This document shows positions 23,032 through 34,965 of a DNA stretch of 64,000 nt, one piece after another. Position 1 is the first letter of the stretch; each line of letters opens with the position of its first letter. This stretch comes from Aquilaria yunnanensis (taxonomy: Eukaryota; Streptophyta; Magnoliopsida; Malvales; Thymelaeaceae): the NCBI GenBank assembly GCA_039654915.1, contig CM077594.1, positions 10,692,001-10,756,000 on the forward strand, read 5' to 3'. The notes beneath the pieces were generated by a model. It saw only the letters and a list, made by a program, of their open reading frames with translations, was not told the DNA's origin and did not search any database. The position numbers were made by a program, and so were the translations under genes.

Positions 23032-25226
23032 CAAAAATGAATGGTTATCTTTCTATCCCATTGTTAAATATCTTCACATTTAACTTAAATTGATAAATAT
23101 CTTCTAATCATCTTAAAAGCACTAAGCTCCGAAGGTTAACTTCAACAGATTATGATACGAAGAAAAATTAAACGTGGGAATTGATATTGATGCTTCGAGG
23201 TTATAGATATTTTGACATGATATGCAACAAATGAATGAAGATTTTTGTGCTTACTCTTTTTTCTTTTTAAGATTCTGCTTAGTTTTAATATATACTCAGT
23301 GGAAGTGTTTGTCATTGTGATTTAACGCAGTAGTTGATGACGAGACAGTTTAATTATCATGATTACATGTAGACAGAACAATGGCTTTAGCCTCCTCCAA
23401 ATATTTTATTCCTTGGGTTTAATTAATTTGGGCTGCATTTGAAGGAGATTAATATTAATAAGTGACTACTAGAGGTTATTTTAATATGTAATGATTATTT
23501 GCTCAAGTTGTATAACAATTGAAACTTTATCCTTAAAAAAACCTTAAAAATCATATTTAAAATATTTTTTTTGTTGATCTTTAATTTTAAAAGCTCGGTA
23601 AATGGAAAAGATTTCATAAATATCAATATTTTTGAAAAAAAAAATATGATTCAAATGATTATTGTGAAAATATATTAATTTTCAACTGGAAATGATTTTG
23701 AACAAAAAAAAAAATGAAAGTAAGCCGTAAATTATTTAGCGCTTATTGATATAGTTTGTCCGGAGCAAAAGTTGTCGCCCCAACTTAGAAGCTATAGGAT
23801 GACTAAGAAAGCACACTACAACCTCAAAAATCAGGTATTAACTCTCATGCTTCCATTTTTAATAAATAATACTTTATTCCAATTACTAACGAGATAAACG
23901 GCATTTTATAAGTCAATGTTATAGGACACTAAAGAACATTGAAGATATATAAACTAATCAATAAAAGACTATGCATCCCTAAAATATCGAATAAAGGGAA
24001 CAGAATTAGATTAATCCGAAATCTTCTACGTAAACTAAGATAATCTTAGAGAAATAACTTATAAATAACTAGAAAAAGGACTAGATATAGGACAAGATAA
24101 ATAAAAGAAATAATATACGATCATTCCAATCTATTATTTGTAAATATCTCACTATCTAAGTCTCATTTGCTTTCAATGCCGATCTCAATCACAATTCTTC
24201 TCGTCGCCAAATTTAAAAAAGGACCACTTCAAATCTATTTGTTATAAAATGTTGGATAAACCAAATATTGCTACCATCGATAGTTGTGAAGACATTTTAT
24301 ACAAAAAGAAGACATGGTGAAAATGATTAAGCATAATCAAGTGGAGTAGCAATGAAAAATCAACCGGCTAGGTTTAGATTGATTTTAAAATCTGGCTGGG
24401 TTATGGGTATATAGAGAACAAAGGAGAAGAAAAAATGTACCAAAATAAAAAAACTACGTTAGAAAAACATTAGGTGCACGCTCCTATCAAACAAATAACT
24501 AAACTCAATCGGCCGAACTGTGCCGAACTGTTGAATTCTGCGAGAATATATGTTTCTATATGTCTTCCATATTTTCCCTTTGACTTGGTCTTTTTCTCTT
24601 GTTTATTTCCTTAAATTAATTATCTCTCGTGGCTTGACTTTCTAAAGTTTCTTAGATAATTATAAGTTGATATAAGAAAATGTTACCATCCATATCCCAC
24701 AGACATTGGCACCAAAGTGAATTTTGATGCTTGACATGTATACGTCGTCTGCGAAAAAGATGCGCTAGCGTTGATGATGATGATGATACTAAAGAAGAAG
24801 ACCCACCTCTCTCTCTCTATGTATATATATAACTAGTCATCATCTTAATCATTGGGGCAACCCCTGAATTAGTGGTGGTATAAAATTCCTCATGATCAAG
24901 TAGAATATCCCCAAATGGGGAGAGAATTTACACTTTTACTCTTATAGTTATCGAAGCTTAAAACTTTCAATCCCAAGGCATGTGTGTGTATATAAATATA
25001 ATGGCGCATTTCCACCTTTATTATTGTTTATCCAAAACTTACACTTTAACCCTGAACGACAGATTACTCATCTAATAATATGATATTATCTTCACTATAG
25101 CTATAAGTTAATTAGTGAGGTGTCACCCTCCTTCAACGCCATTTAGGAATAGCTTTTACGATTAATGTTAGAATTCTGAATAATTTATTTAATAGTTGAA
25201 ATAAAAAATTGAAGGTAAAAGTTAAA
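23032..25226. other. Intergenic, no gene seen
   Basis: AT-rich, with a short CT run near 24800. No gene or repeat recognised. Confidence 0.5.
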
Positions 25227-25244
25227 CACTACTAAAAAAACCTA

Positions 25245-25612
25245 CTTTTCCAACTGCTAATTTACCAACGGCTATTTTCCAATGTGCACGCGTTGGTGAT
25301 GGTTTCAAAAAAATTTAACAGTTTTTTTTTTATTTTTCCAACGTGCAAACCGTTGGTAATTACCAACGGTCTTAGCAGTTGGTAAAATTCCAACTTCCCA
25401 GCAGTTGGTAAATTTTTTTTTTTTAAAGGATGATTTACCAATGGCTAGCCGTTGGTAAGTATTTTCCAACGTGCACGCGTTGGTGAGTGCTTAAAAAAAA
25501 ATTTTACATTTTTTTTTTCCAACGTGCAAACCATTGGTAATTACCAACGGCCTTAGCCGTTGGTAAAATTCCAACTTCCAGCAGTTGGTGATTTTTTTTT
25601 TTTTACTTTAGT
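25245..25612. repeat. CACTA left subterminal repeats with ~180-bp duplication
   Basis: Many short inverted units such as CCAACGTGCACGCGTTGG and TTACCAACGGC...GCCGTTGGTAA. A block starting TTTTCCAATGTGCACGCGTT (about 25282) is repeated from TTTTCCAACGTGCACGCGTT (about 25462), a period near 180 bp. Subterminal repeats are the known binding sites of CACTA DNA-binding transposition proteins. Confidence 0.8.
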
Positions 25613-25641
25613 TAAACGGTGCGTTTTGTTTTCTTTTTAAA

Positions 25642-25658
25642 CCCCCCCCCCCCCCCCC
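25642..25658. repeat. C17 homopolymer
   Basis: Seventeen C in a row in the putative promoter/leader of the CACTA element, followed by CT-rich sequence. Confidence 0.95.
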
Positions 25659-25659
25659 A

Positions 25660-28541
25660 AGCGTCGCGACGTCTTCTTCTTTCTTCTTCTTCTGGTCTCG
25701 TATCTCTCTCTCTCTCTCCTGTATCTCTCTCCTCCGCTTAATTTGTAGCTCACACATCACACACATTCACTTGTTTGCGTCGATTGGGACCGGAAACATC
25801 TTCTCTGAGGTCGGAGATTCGTCGATCTGCTGTCGTTTTTTTAGATCTGAAGGTTAATTAATTTTTTCAGCGAATTTTTCATTTTTTTGTGGATGTATTT
25901 CTCCCTATTTGAGCTTCTTGGTTGATAATGGGTTGAAGATGTTGGTTTTTATTGCAGGATTGAAGTGATTTCGAGGTGTTTCAAGGAAGTTAATAATTTT
26001 TTTTTAGGTAACCGCGTTTATTTCGGATTTTTTGATTTTTTTCCTTAATAATTACGTTTTTTCGGATTATATTGTGTTAATTTGGTTTGAAATATGTGCA
26101 ATATTTGTTATTTTGTGTTGCATTTGGTTGGAGATTTAGTTTTTTGGTTACCCATTACAATTGTTTTTTTATGTGCATTTTTTTACAATTTTTTGTTATT
26201 TTCGGGATTAATTAGAATTTATGAAAAAATTAGATATAAGTGATTTGTTTAGGTAGTATATTTACATTTTCCAATGACAAAATATTGTAGAATATTTATA
26301 TTTTTTTCATATGGTGAAAAATAATTTTTAAAATAAAAATTAGATTTGCTAAAATCTTTATAAAAAAAAATGATACTTCTATTTTTGAAGTAATTGAAAA
26401 ATGAATAAAATGTTAAAAAAGTTAATATTAATATTGCAACAAGCATTAAGTATTGGTTTATAAATATTAAAATTCATTATAGATATAGAAATTATTAGTA
26501 AATTGAGAAAGATATAAATTATTTAGATAGATAAAGTTTATTAGAAGTAAATGCATTTAATGTATTTAACGTATTATTAATATTTGTTTATGTAAATATA
26601 ATAAGCATTTTTTTGGTACTGTGTCTGAGTGCAACAATTAGTGGATGCTACTATGTTTCTTCTTTATGTTCCCTTTTTTATGGCAACTTTTTATGATTCA
26701 TTTTGAAAATAATGAACTAACAAATTAAAATACTTAAAAATAAAGAAAAATTAAAATGAAACTCGATCCCTTTTTAAAATACCCAAAGGAATATACTCAA
26801 CTACTTTTAATTATGGAATGTTCACTTGAACCATATACTATTGCATTAGAACTTTTAATAACTCATTTCTGAAATAAAAAACTATCGAACAGATTATATG
26901 GTAGAATACCAACTTTAGTTTCAAAGAATGATCTCACAAGTTAAACAAAGTTGATATTAATAAGCGATTAAAAAAAGCCAGTTCCAAAAACTCAAACTCA
27001 TTCATATATATATATATATAGGTCAAATTCTATACTCAATGATGGAAACTAGGTATGTACAAAATATGTGTTGGCCTTATCTGAAATTTTAAAAAAAAAT
27101 GTCTCAATTTAAAACAGATATACATAAGTTAAAATAAATGATGCGTTAAGAGAGAAAAGATAATGACATGATGGTTATACATAACTATAATGAAACAAAT
27201 AATAATTTCCGTACCGTATTTTGTTTAAATTGATCGTGTACATTAATGATACTTAGTTTCATTTGAAGAAATTTCTTATATTACCAGTATATTAAGTTAT
27301 TTTTCCCCCCTTTTTCAGTTCTTCCCTGCATCTGTCTAGGGTGAAGAAGTACCCATTGTTTCTCCTGTCGTTCGAGGTTAGTTTATAATTCTTTTCGTGT
27401 ATATTTGAGAACGGGATGATTTTAAGGGAAATTGTTTTAATTACTAATATTGGTAATAAAACGGAAATACTTCTCACTATGGTTTGAACACTGTGGCTTT
27501 AGATTTGAATATGAAATTTATGTTAATTATTTGTTATCTGTGCATATTTTTTCTTCTGTATTATAGTCAATATGTAATTTTTTTGTGCGTTGTGTATATT
27601 ATTTTATGGCATGATTATTTAATAAGTTCATGGTAATAGGTGTAGTTATGGTTTAGTTGGAGTGCTTTAATGGAAATGGTTATATTATGTCATAAGATAG
27701 TATTGATAATAAAACTTTATTCCTTATAATAAAACCATGTGGACAGTTAGCTGACAATAATAATGCAGAAAAAATACCTCGTAAAGGAATTTAGATACCA
27801 ATAGAGAAAATATTAAAACAAATAGTTAATTAGGACCACTGAAGAGGAGTTATCACTGTCATTCGAAGAAATCCAGGTATCCTGATTGTACCAAACATGA
27901 CTTTAACTCAAACTTCTTCCTAACCCTAACCTTTACCTTATACCATACATCTACACTTAAACCCAACACAATATACCTAAACTTGTAAACCCTAAATACT
28001 TAGGATCAGTATATATAACAAAACATATACTGATTTAATGAGAGCTCAAACATTCTAAGGTCTTATCCAATGGTTACTAGAAAGGATTTTATTGTGCAAA
28101 TCCTACCCCAACTTTTATGTTCTAACTACAAGATTAAATTATTGTCTTCAATTGAACTTATCAGTTCTTACCCTTCATCATATTGTACATGAGTTTACTT
28201 AACTTGATGGCTTAACTTATTAAGATAAAATAGCTTAGTCAAGGTACTTAAAAGCTTAGTAAATCCTGGCTTTGTAATAAAATATTCTTTAAAAATTATG
28301 AATTTAAGTACTAAGAACAAGGACAGTAATAAGAACAATAAAAACAATAATGATGACTGTACGTTAATCATAAGAACAACTTTATTGATAATAAACTTTG
28401 TCTATCTAAAAATACTGTAAACTTGAGAGGGTAAACATTGAAGCATGCTTTTGTTATTTTTAATAACTCAACCTAAAACTTGAGTACGTATATCATTTAA
28501 TAGATTGAGGTGTTTATGATTACGAACAGATTTTGTGTGTA
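25660..28541 (+). promoter_or_regulatory. CACTA leader region with probable introns
   Basis: CT-rich leader around 25665-25860, then AT-rich intron-like DNA. A short exon candidate lies between a T-rich acceptor ending TTTTTCAG (about 27319) and a GTTAGT donor (about 27377). No coding sequence is seen before the ATG at 28542. The exon model is inference. Confidence 0.4.
28020..28270. repeat. LTR-like dispersed repeat patch inside CACTA intron
   Basis: Order and wording of blocks (AATGGTTACTAGAAAGG; TTATTGTGCAAATCCTACCC; CATATTGTACATGAGTTTAC; TTAGTAAATCCTGG) match loosely with 62140-62360 (AATGGCCACTAGAAAAGG; TTATTGTGGGAACCTAACC; CACATTGTATAGAAGTG). This suggests a shared retrotransposon repeat. 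The match is by eye and weak. Confidence 0.35.
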
Positions 28542-29180
28542 ATGGAATCCGCCCGTAGTTGGATGTACAGTAACCGTATCTTGCCTCGCCGAACTGGTTA
28601 CACACAACAGTGGGAGTCCGGGGTGGAAGAATTTATATCATTTGCTGTATCCCACCCTGAAACTATGAGCGGGTTTTGCATTCACTGTCCTTGTCGGAAG
28701 TGTAAGAATTTGCAGTTTAATCAGGCTGATGCGGTCAGAGTTCATCTGTACAAATGGGGGTTTACGCCTTTTTACTTGAATTGGACCGCACATGGTGAGC
28801 CATTTAATGAATCATCAGATACGGCTCCAGGTGTAGGTGGGTTTACAGAGTTTGACCAGGGGTGTTCGTCGACGAATCCATATGAAAGGATGATATTAGA
28901 TGCCGTTGGCCCTAGTTACAATCAATTTCCGGAAGACAATGTTGTGGAGCCGAATGAAAGTGCTCAAAATTTTTTTAATCTGTTGAATTCAGCGTCAACT
29001 CCTTTATGGGATGGGTGCGAAAGTCATTGTGAGTTATCTGCTGCTGTCCGCCTTCTCAACCTTAAGTCTGAGTATCACATGTCACGAGGATGCTTTAATG
29101 GCGTTGCCCAACTAATGAAGGAGACCCAACCAACAGATAGTAAGATGCCATCAAATTGGTATGAAACTAAGATAAAATAG
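28542..29180 (+). pseudogene. CACTA transposase N-terminus (transposase-associated domain plus start of TNP2)
   Basis: ATG at 28542 gives MESARSWMYSNRI. The transposase-associated zinc domain follows: VEEFISFAVSHPETMSGFCI, CPCRKCKN, VHLYKWGFTPFYLNWTAHGE. After an acidic linker comes the start of the TNP2 domain: FFNLLNSASTPLWDGCESHC and HMSRGCFNGVAQLMKE, then PSNWYETK. Reading stops at TAG within the filler at 29168-29203. The catalytic part of TNP2 is missing. No frameshift occurs before the junction, so this part looks fairly young. In an intact element the protein cuts the CACTA ends in the nucleus. Confidence 0.88.
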
Positions 29181-29203
29181 CTTAGTCAAGGTACTTAAAA
29201 GCT
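29168..29203 (+). repeat. 36-nt filler at deletion junction
   Basis: This 36-nt stretch (TAAGATAAAATAGC ... TACTTAAAAGCT) is an exact copy of 28221-28256. It sits exactly between transposase codons and the remnant of the second ORF. Bases on both sides of the two copies differ. Confidence 0.9.
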
Positions 29204-29338
29204 GCACTGGAGGCAAACCGGGCTCAGTTGGAGATTATTTGTCGTTCGCTAAACCTTCCATGCCCGCCGGCACAACCAGTTCCACATTATCCTAATGACT
29301 CGGAGTCAGAGGATAAGGAGATAGTTGGGACTCCGTGA
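29204..29338 (+). pseudogene. C-terminal tail of CACTA second ORF
   Basis: Open frame ALEANRAQLEIICRSLNLPC, a Pro-rich turn, then NDSESEDKEIVGTP and TGA. A helical segment with an acidic end just before the 3' subterminal repeats fits the C-terminus of the second CACTA protein (transposase_24 type). The call is by position and style, as no diagnostic motif remains. Confidence 0.5.
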
Positions 29339-29711
29339 TGGGCGTCATCAACAGGTTAGCGCATTTCTGCAGTTCTTGTATTAGAGCATGGCAACATAAT
29401 TATTTTTAGACCTAAATCAGACTGACTTGATATTTATGAAATTTGTAAGCCGCACGCGTTGAATGCTTTCTTTCAGACATATCTGTTATTGTTTAATTAT
29501 GCTGTAGTTGAGAATATTTTATTTCAATTACGTTGCCATAGTTGTGTAATGTTTATTGCTGAGTAAAGCTGGGCGTACTTTTGAATTGGTAATTTACTTT
29601 TGAATGTTGATTGAAACGGGAAAAAATACGAAAGAACCGAAACCTGGAACGTTTAATATACATAACGAACGCACAAATGTGAAACAAACCAACTTTCGCG
29701 AAGGGTCAGTA

Positions 29712-30150
29712 CCAACAGTTTTATAACAGCACCGTTACCAACTTCCGCCAGTTGGTAATTACCAACTGCTGATAGTTGGTAAGTTACCAACTGCCAGCAG
29801 TTGGTAACCCATTTACCAACGTGCAGCAGTTGGTAGTTTACCAACGCGCAGAGGTTGGTAGTTTACCAACGCGCAGCAGTTGGTAATTTACCAACGGCTC
29901 ACAGTTGGTAACTTACCAACTGCTGACAGTTGGTAACTATAACTACGCGATGGAAACTGAGTCCTTTAAATGACCGTTGGAATTTACCAACGTGTACACG
30001 TTGGAATTTACCAACGTGTTATTAGTTGCGCGTTGGTAAAAAATTTTCCAACGTATCGAATACCAACGGCCATTTACCAACGTGCAGCAGTTGGTAAATT
30101 GAATTTACCAACTGCTGTACGTTGGTAAATGGCAGTTGGTAAAGTCAGTG
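29712..30150. repeat. CACTA right subterminal repeats
   Basis: More than fifteen units such as TTACCAACTGC, GCAGTTGGTAA, TTTACCAACGTG and GCGCAG-GTTGGTA, in both orientations. They mirror the left end at 25245-25612. Confidence 0.85.
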
Positions 30151-30162
30151 ATTTTAGTAGTG

Positions 30163-31600
30163 AAAAATTACTATTGGCTAACTTTTTCAAGACTCTAACA
30201 CTAATCATTGACATTAATATCAAATGATGCCTAATTGTTGGAATTAAACAGGTTTGTCTTTAATTGTATTTAGACGTGTGTGCATATATTGATGATACTG
30301 TAACTTAAAGTTTTGCTGCATTTAAATTAAATTGATTGTTTCTGAAAAATTCTAAATATACTTAATTTTGCATGAAAATCAAGCAGTTAATACATAACGT
30401 GACATGAAAAATTAAAGCAACAAAATTCATAATATGAAAATCAGTTTGCACATATATCTTGGTACCGTAACATTTTTCCCAACAAACTATATAGGCTAAT
30501 TACAATTTTACCATCAAGATTTATATGATATTACACTTTACCTTTTCTATTTCAAAAATATATACTTATCTCCTACCCTACACTTTACCTTATAAAAAAA
30601 CTATTGTACATTTATAGAAAGAAAAAATTAATAGTTTAAAATATTTATTAGCTGTAAAAAAGTACCATGTAGATTAAAATCACTTGAAAATGACTACCAC
30701 ATAATTTAAATTAAAATTTTAAAAATTACTATTGGATTGTATAAAAAAAAATAGGAGTCTGAAATTGGAGGGGTAAAGTGTAGTATAACGAAAACCTCAT
30801 GGGGTAAATCTTAGTTAACTCAATTATATACTAATATATATGATGATTACAAATTGATGATAAATTTTTGGTTTTAATCGATAAGAAAATATCTTAATCA
30901 ATAAAAGGAGCAAGAACCCGCTGCTACAGGCCTACAAACAAAAACACCAGAACAATTGAACCAGCCAGTGACAACACCCTCCAGTCTCCAACCCAACCAA
31001 AACAATAAAGAAACCAAACTCTATAGACAGAACTAAAAGAGCCAGCCCCACTCCGACATGAACTGGATTGTTTGTATGTCTATTTGTGTGTAGGTGAATT
31101 AAAGGACTGAACTACTCTATATATATATATAAACTATTTTGTTTATTTTTTTCTGAAGAAATATATAGATAAAGTACATAAATGGCCCGGGCCATTGCAT
31201 GGAACACGTTTCATGATTTATATATATACACAATCATGTGATATTTGAAATGCAAAAAGGATCTGAACCAGTTGTATTCATATATATTGGTTTCTTTTGT
31301 GTTTGAGTTGAGTTACAGCTAAGAGTTGTACGAGCTCCTGTTTTCCTTATTTGTTTACATGTGACTTACCTGCAAACACCAACAATTTGTCTTGCACTGG
31401 TTTTGTCGTTAATCCATTCAGGACCAGCTATTAGCTCTTAGTTGTTTCGAATTTCAAATGATAACTTAGATGATGAAGCACCGCTTAGTTATGAAAGTTA
31501 CTCTTTTTTGTTGGTTTTCTTCTTCAGATTTAAGAAATTTAGAAAATCTTATTTTCTTAGATTTGAAAACCTTTTCGATGAAACGATATGATCAAGCATC
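30163..31600. other. Intergenic, no gene seen
   Basis: AT-rich, with one foldback candidate (30494-30820). Confidence 0.5.
30494..30820. repeat. Possible MITE with ~48-bp inverted ends
   Basis: Left GCTAATTACAATTTTACC ... GATATTACACTTTACC pairs loosely with the inverse of the right end (GTTAACTAAGATTTACCCC ... ATACTACACTTTACCCC). No clear target duplication. Confidence 0.4.
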
Positions 31601-31639
31601 AATCTATTCCAAGCTTTACAAAATTGTTCTTAGGTTAGC

Positions 31640-31789
31640 TATGCATGTGGTGTAGGTGGGTTGGTGTATTCGCAGGGGTTAGAGTTGATGTTGTGAGGGA
31701 GGTGGGTTTGCTTCTATTTTTAGCTAGCTTCTGGCTTGTGTGTTTCTCTCTTCTTCCATTAATATAATTTGCTGCTGTTAAAAAAAAAG
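31640..31789 (+). mobile_element. Possible 5'-truncated LINE 3' end
   Basis: GTGGGTTTGCTTCT ... CTTGTGTGTTTCTC ... ATTAATATAATTTGCTGCTG and then A9 looks like the 3' tail of a plant L1-type LINE. No coding part and no target duplication were found. Confidence 0.3.
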
Positions 31790-31959
31790 CATCATAAAAA
31801 AGAATATGCTTTCCATCCTTCATTTACATATGAGTAATTTCTAACCCTTATACCTTGTATAAATACTTCTTTATAAAAGAAAAAATTCTCCAAATTTTTA
31901 ACCAAATAGCTAAAGAGAAGGAATCTTTCTAAAATGGAGCAAGAACATATGGGAGCTTG

Positions 31960-34826
31960 CAAGCTTGCAAGGGAAAATTCTAAAATAAATCTAACTCGGA
32001 GGTGCAAGTGCTAAAGCAAAGATCTTGGATTACTTGGGCCAAGGAGGGGGATGAAAATATTGGTTTCTTCTATGCTTCGATTCGTGAGTGTACTATCAAG
32101 AACTCTATTAATGGACTATCTATCAAGGGGTACGGAAAGAGGAGCTAAATGAAATTAAAAAAAAAAAAGAAGTGTTTAGATTTTTCAAAGCTCATTTTCA
32201 GGAAAGAGAGTGACCTACAGACCAAAGCTTCTTAGTGACAAATTTACACATTTAAGTAACTAGATAAGAGATTATCTTAAGGATCTTAATTATTTCAAAA
32301 AAGGAGATTAAAGCTATTGTGTAGAGATTATATTGAGGCTCTTATTTCAGAAAAGGAGATTAAAGCTACTGTGTGGAGTTGCAGAGGTTCTAAAGCTTTG
32401 AGACTTGATGATTTTAACTTCAACTTCTTTAAACAAAATTGGCAGACATTGAATGATGTCATTTTGAGCTATGCTACTCACTTTGAGAAAGTTAGAAAGG
32501 TAGAGTAAGTTTTTACTGCCTCCTTTACTACTCTTGTACGTAAGAAGAGCAATCTTGTAAGCCTACATTAGTATCTTCTGATTAGTCTGGCGGGTTGTCA
32601 GTACAAAATTATTATTAAGATCTTAGCTGAAAGATTGAAATCTATTATTCTGAAGTTGATCACTAAGGCATAGATGGCTTTCTTAAAGAGTAGATGGATA
32701 TTTGATAGTATCCTTATTGTTAATAAGGCTATCCATAATCTCAAGTCAACTAACAAAAAAGCAATACTTTTTAAAGTTGATCTTGAAAGGGCATTTGACT
32801 TTATTAACTAGGGCTTTCTAGATTTAGTAATGGAACAAATGGGGGTTGGAACTAGATGAAGGGGTTAGATTATGTCTTGCTTATCTTCTACAACAATATC
32901 AATTCTTGTGAATGAGAGTCTTATAGTGGAATTTTGCTATGGAAAAGGGTATTTGGTAGGGAAATTGCTGTCCCTTTTCCTAATTTTGATAGTTGCTGAA
33001 GCCTTCCATGTGTTGATGTTTGAAGCTGAGAAGGGCCTACTTTTCTCTTGGATAGGCCTAAAAATGATGGTTTAACTATTTTGCACCTTTAGTTTATGGA
33101 TGACACTTTATTTTTGGTGGAGTGGTCTAAGTCAAACATCTTGAGTTTAAAAAGGCTACTTAAGTGCTTTTAGTTGATATATTGACTTAATGTGAATATG
33201 ATCAAGAGTCGGTTCTATGGAATTAGTGTTGATTTTGAAGAGGTTGAAGAAGTTGCCATGTCACTTTGTTGTAAGGTGGGAAAACTCCTTTTCACGTATC
33301 TTGGCATACTAATTGGATTAAATGTGAACAAGTTTGATTCTTGGAATTTGGTGATTAATTCATTTAAGTACAAGTTGAGTAGTTGGGAGTTAGATTTATT
33401 ATCTAGTGGTGGAACGTTAGCTCTGATTAAGTAAGTTTGTTATGCTTGACCTTATATTTCTTCTCATTGTTTCGAGCCCCCGTAAGTATACGTAACCACT
33501 TAGAGAGTTTGAAATTTTCATTTTTTAATAGGGTTCTGGGGCAAGTAATAACATTTGGTGGGTTTCCTGGAAGAAGCTTCCTGCGAGTAGAGAAGGCGAT
33601 GGGTTGCGTATAGGTAGCCTTGTGAGCAAAAACCTAGCTCTTTTAGGTAAATGGTAATTGAGGTTCCATTGTTAGGAAAAAGCATTATGATGTTAGGTTA
33701 TATAGAATTTGTATGGAGTAAATAGTTGTGTTGTGGGGGAAATATCATCGAAAGATAAATGGTCTATTTGGGTTAGATTGATTGTCGTTGTCTCTATCAT
33801 TAACACCGTTGGTATTCCATTTAGTAAAGAAAATGAGCCCCCGCCTATCTTTTTAGAATCTTAGTTGTTCTTCCCTACCCACATTCCATTTTAATAAACT
33901 ACTAAATGAGAAAGGAGTCTAGAATGGTGTAGAATAGAGTTGGTCTTAGGGATGTCATAGACTTGTTGGGGGAGGAAAGTGTGGTTAACTAGAGCCTCTT
34001 ATTCAAGTATGCAAATTGGTTCATACAACATTAAACACTAATTATTTTTGCTACTAGTCTTTTATTGCTTTTGGAGCTTATTCTATCAAGGACATCAATG
34101 TAGCCATTAATTGAATTTTAGTACAAGTTCCTTCTATTGAGGGAAGAGAATGCTGGAACCAATTGGTTCCCCACAAAGTTAACATCTTCCTATGGAAAGC
34201 TATTCAAGGTAGATTACCCATAGTAAGCAACCTGACCATGAGGAGTATTCCCTTGTCGGACAACTTATGCCCTTTAGCCACAAGTGTTCAGAAATAGTTG
34301 AAAACATATCCTTGCCCTTTATCTAATATTGTTAGTTGTTTGGGCACTCATTTTCGACTAATGGAGGCTCAGTCATCCTACTAGTGTTGATCTCTTGTTA
34401 ACTTTGAAGATGCAATCTTTGTAGTCCTGGACTAGAGAACAGGCTCAAGCCTTCCAAGCCGCCTTGACCGTTTCAGCTTAGGTGTTGTGAAATGCTTGAA
34501 ATGGCCTAGTCTTTAGCTCTGCAGTTTTGGATATCAATGATCTTGTATATAAGATTCACCTTTTATCTTTTCTCTAGATTGTTAATAGAGCTGTTCCATG
34601 ACTAGTTGTAGTGAGTACGACTGGTGTATGAACCCAATTCTAGCTATCTCAAACTGGTTTGTATATGTCAGTATGAGTCTTCTTTATGTTTTGCTAGCCA
34701 AGTGTAATAGCTGTTGTCTTGCTGTTAATGTAGGGTGAAAGGCTAGCTCTATATGGTGTAGTGGGCTGGGAGTTTAGCTACTTGCTGAATCACTTGGCCT
34801 CTAGGTTGCTATTACTCATTTTGTTA
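31960..34826 (+). mobile_element. Decayed LINE (L1-type) ORF2 and 3' end
   Basis: Plus-strand pieces in order: SWITWAKEGDENIGFFYASI (linker before RT), EIKATVWSCRGSKALRLDDF, CQYKIIIKILAERLKSII, KAILFKVDLERAFDFIN, MSCLSSTTISILVNESLI and FMDDTLFL (catalytic DD). GKLLFTYLGILIGLNVNKFD and LSSGGTLALIK follow, then WVSWKKLPASREGDGLRIGS and a zf-RVT-like VPHKVNIFLWKAIQGRLPIV. Many stops and frameshifts break it. ORF1 and the endonuclease are absent, so it is 5'-truncated. It runs into a CATA-type microsatellite at 34826. It would have encoded a target-primed reverse transcriptase. Confidence 0.85.
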
Positions 34827-34965
34827 ATACATACATACATACATACACATACATACATATAAATATATATATATGTATCTTGCAATTCAAATATATATAC
34901 ATATACATACATACATGCATGCATATAAATATATATGTATATATGTATGTATATCTTGATTGGTT
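34826..34965. repeat. (ACAT)n/(AT)n microsatellite
   Basis: Runs of ATAC/CATA, ATAT and GTAT form an imperfect palindrome at the 3' edge of the LINE. It may be the LINE tail or its target site. Confidence 0.85.

Larger units (their letters stand above)
25227..30162 (+). mobile_element. Internally deleted CACTA (En/Spm) element, 4936 bp
   Basis: Ends CACTACTAAAAA and, inverted, CACTACTAAAAT. The 3-bp flanks AAA (25224-25226 and 30163-30165) agree with CACTA insertions, although AAA is weak proof in AT-rich DNA. Both ends carry dense subterminal repeats built on CCAAC/GTTGG. Inside are a leader with introns, the N-terminal part of a TNP2-type transposase (28542-29180), a deletion junction with a 36-nt filler, and the C-terminal tail of a second ORF (29204-29338). 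It cannot make a full transposase, so it is a defective derivative. Confidence 0.88.
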
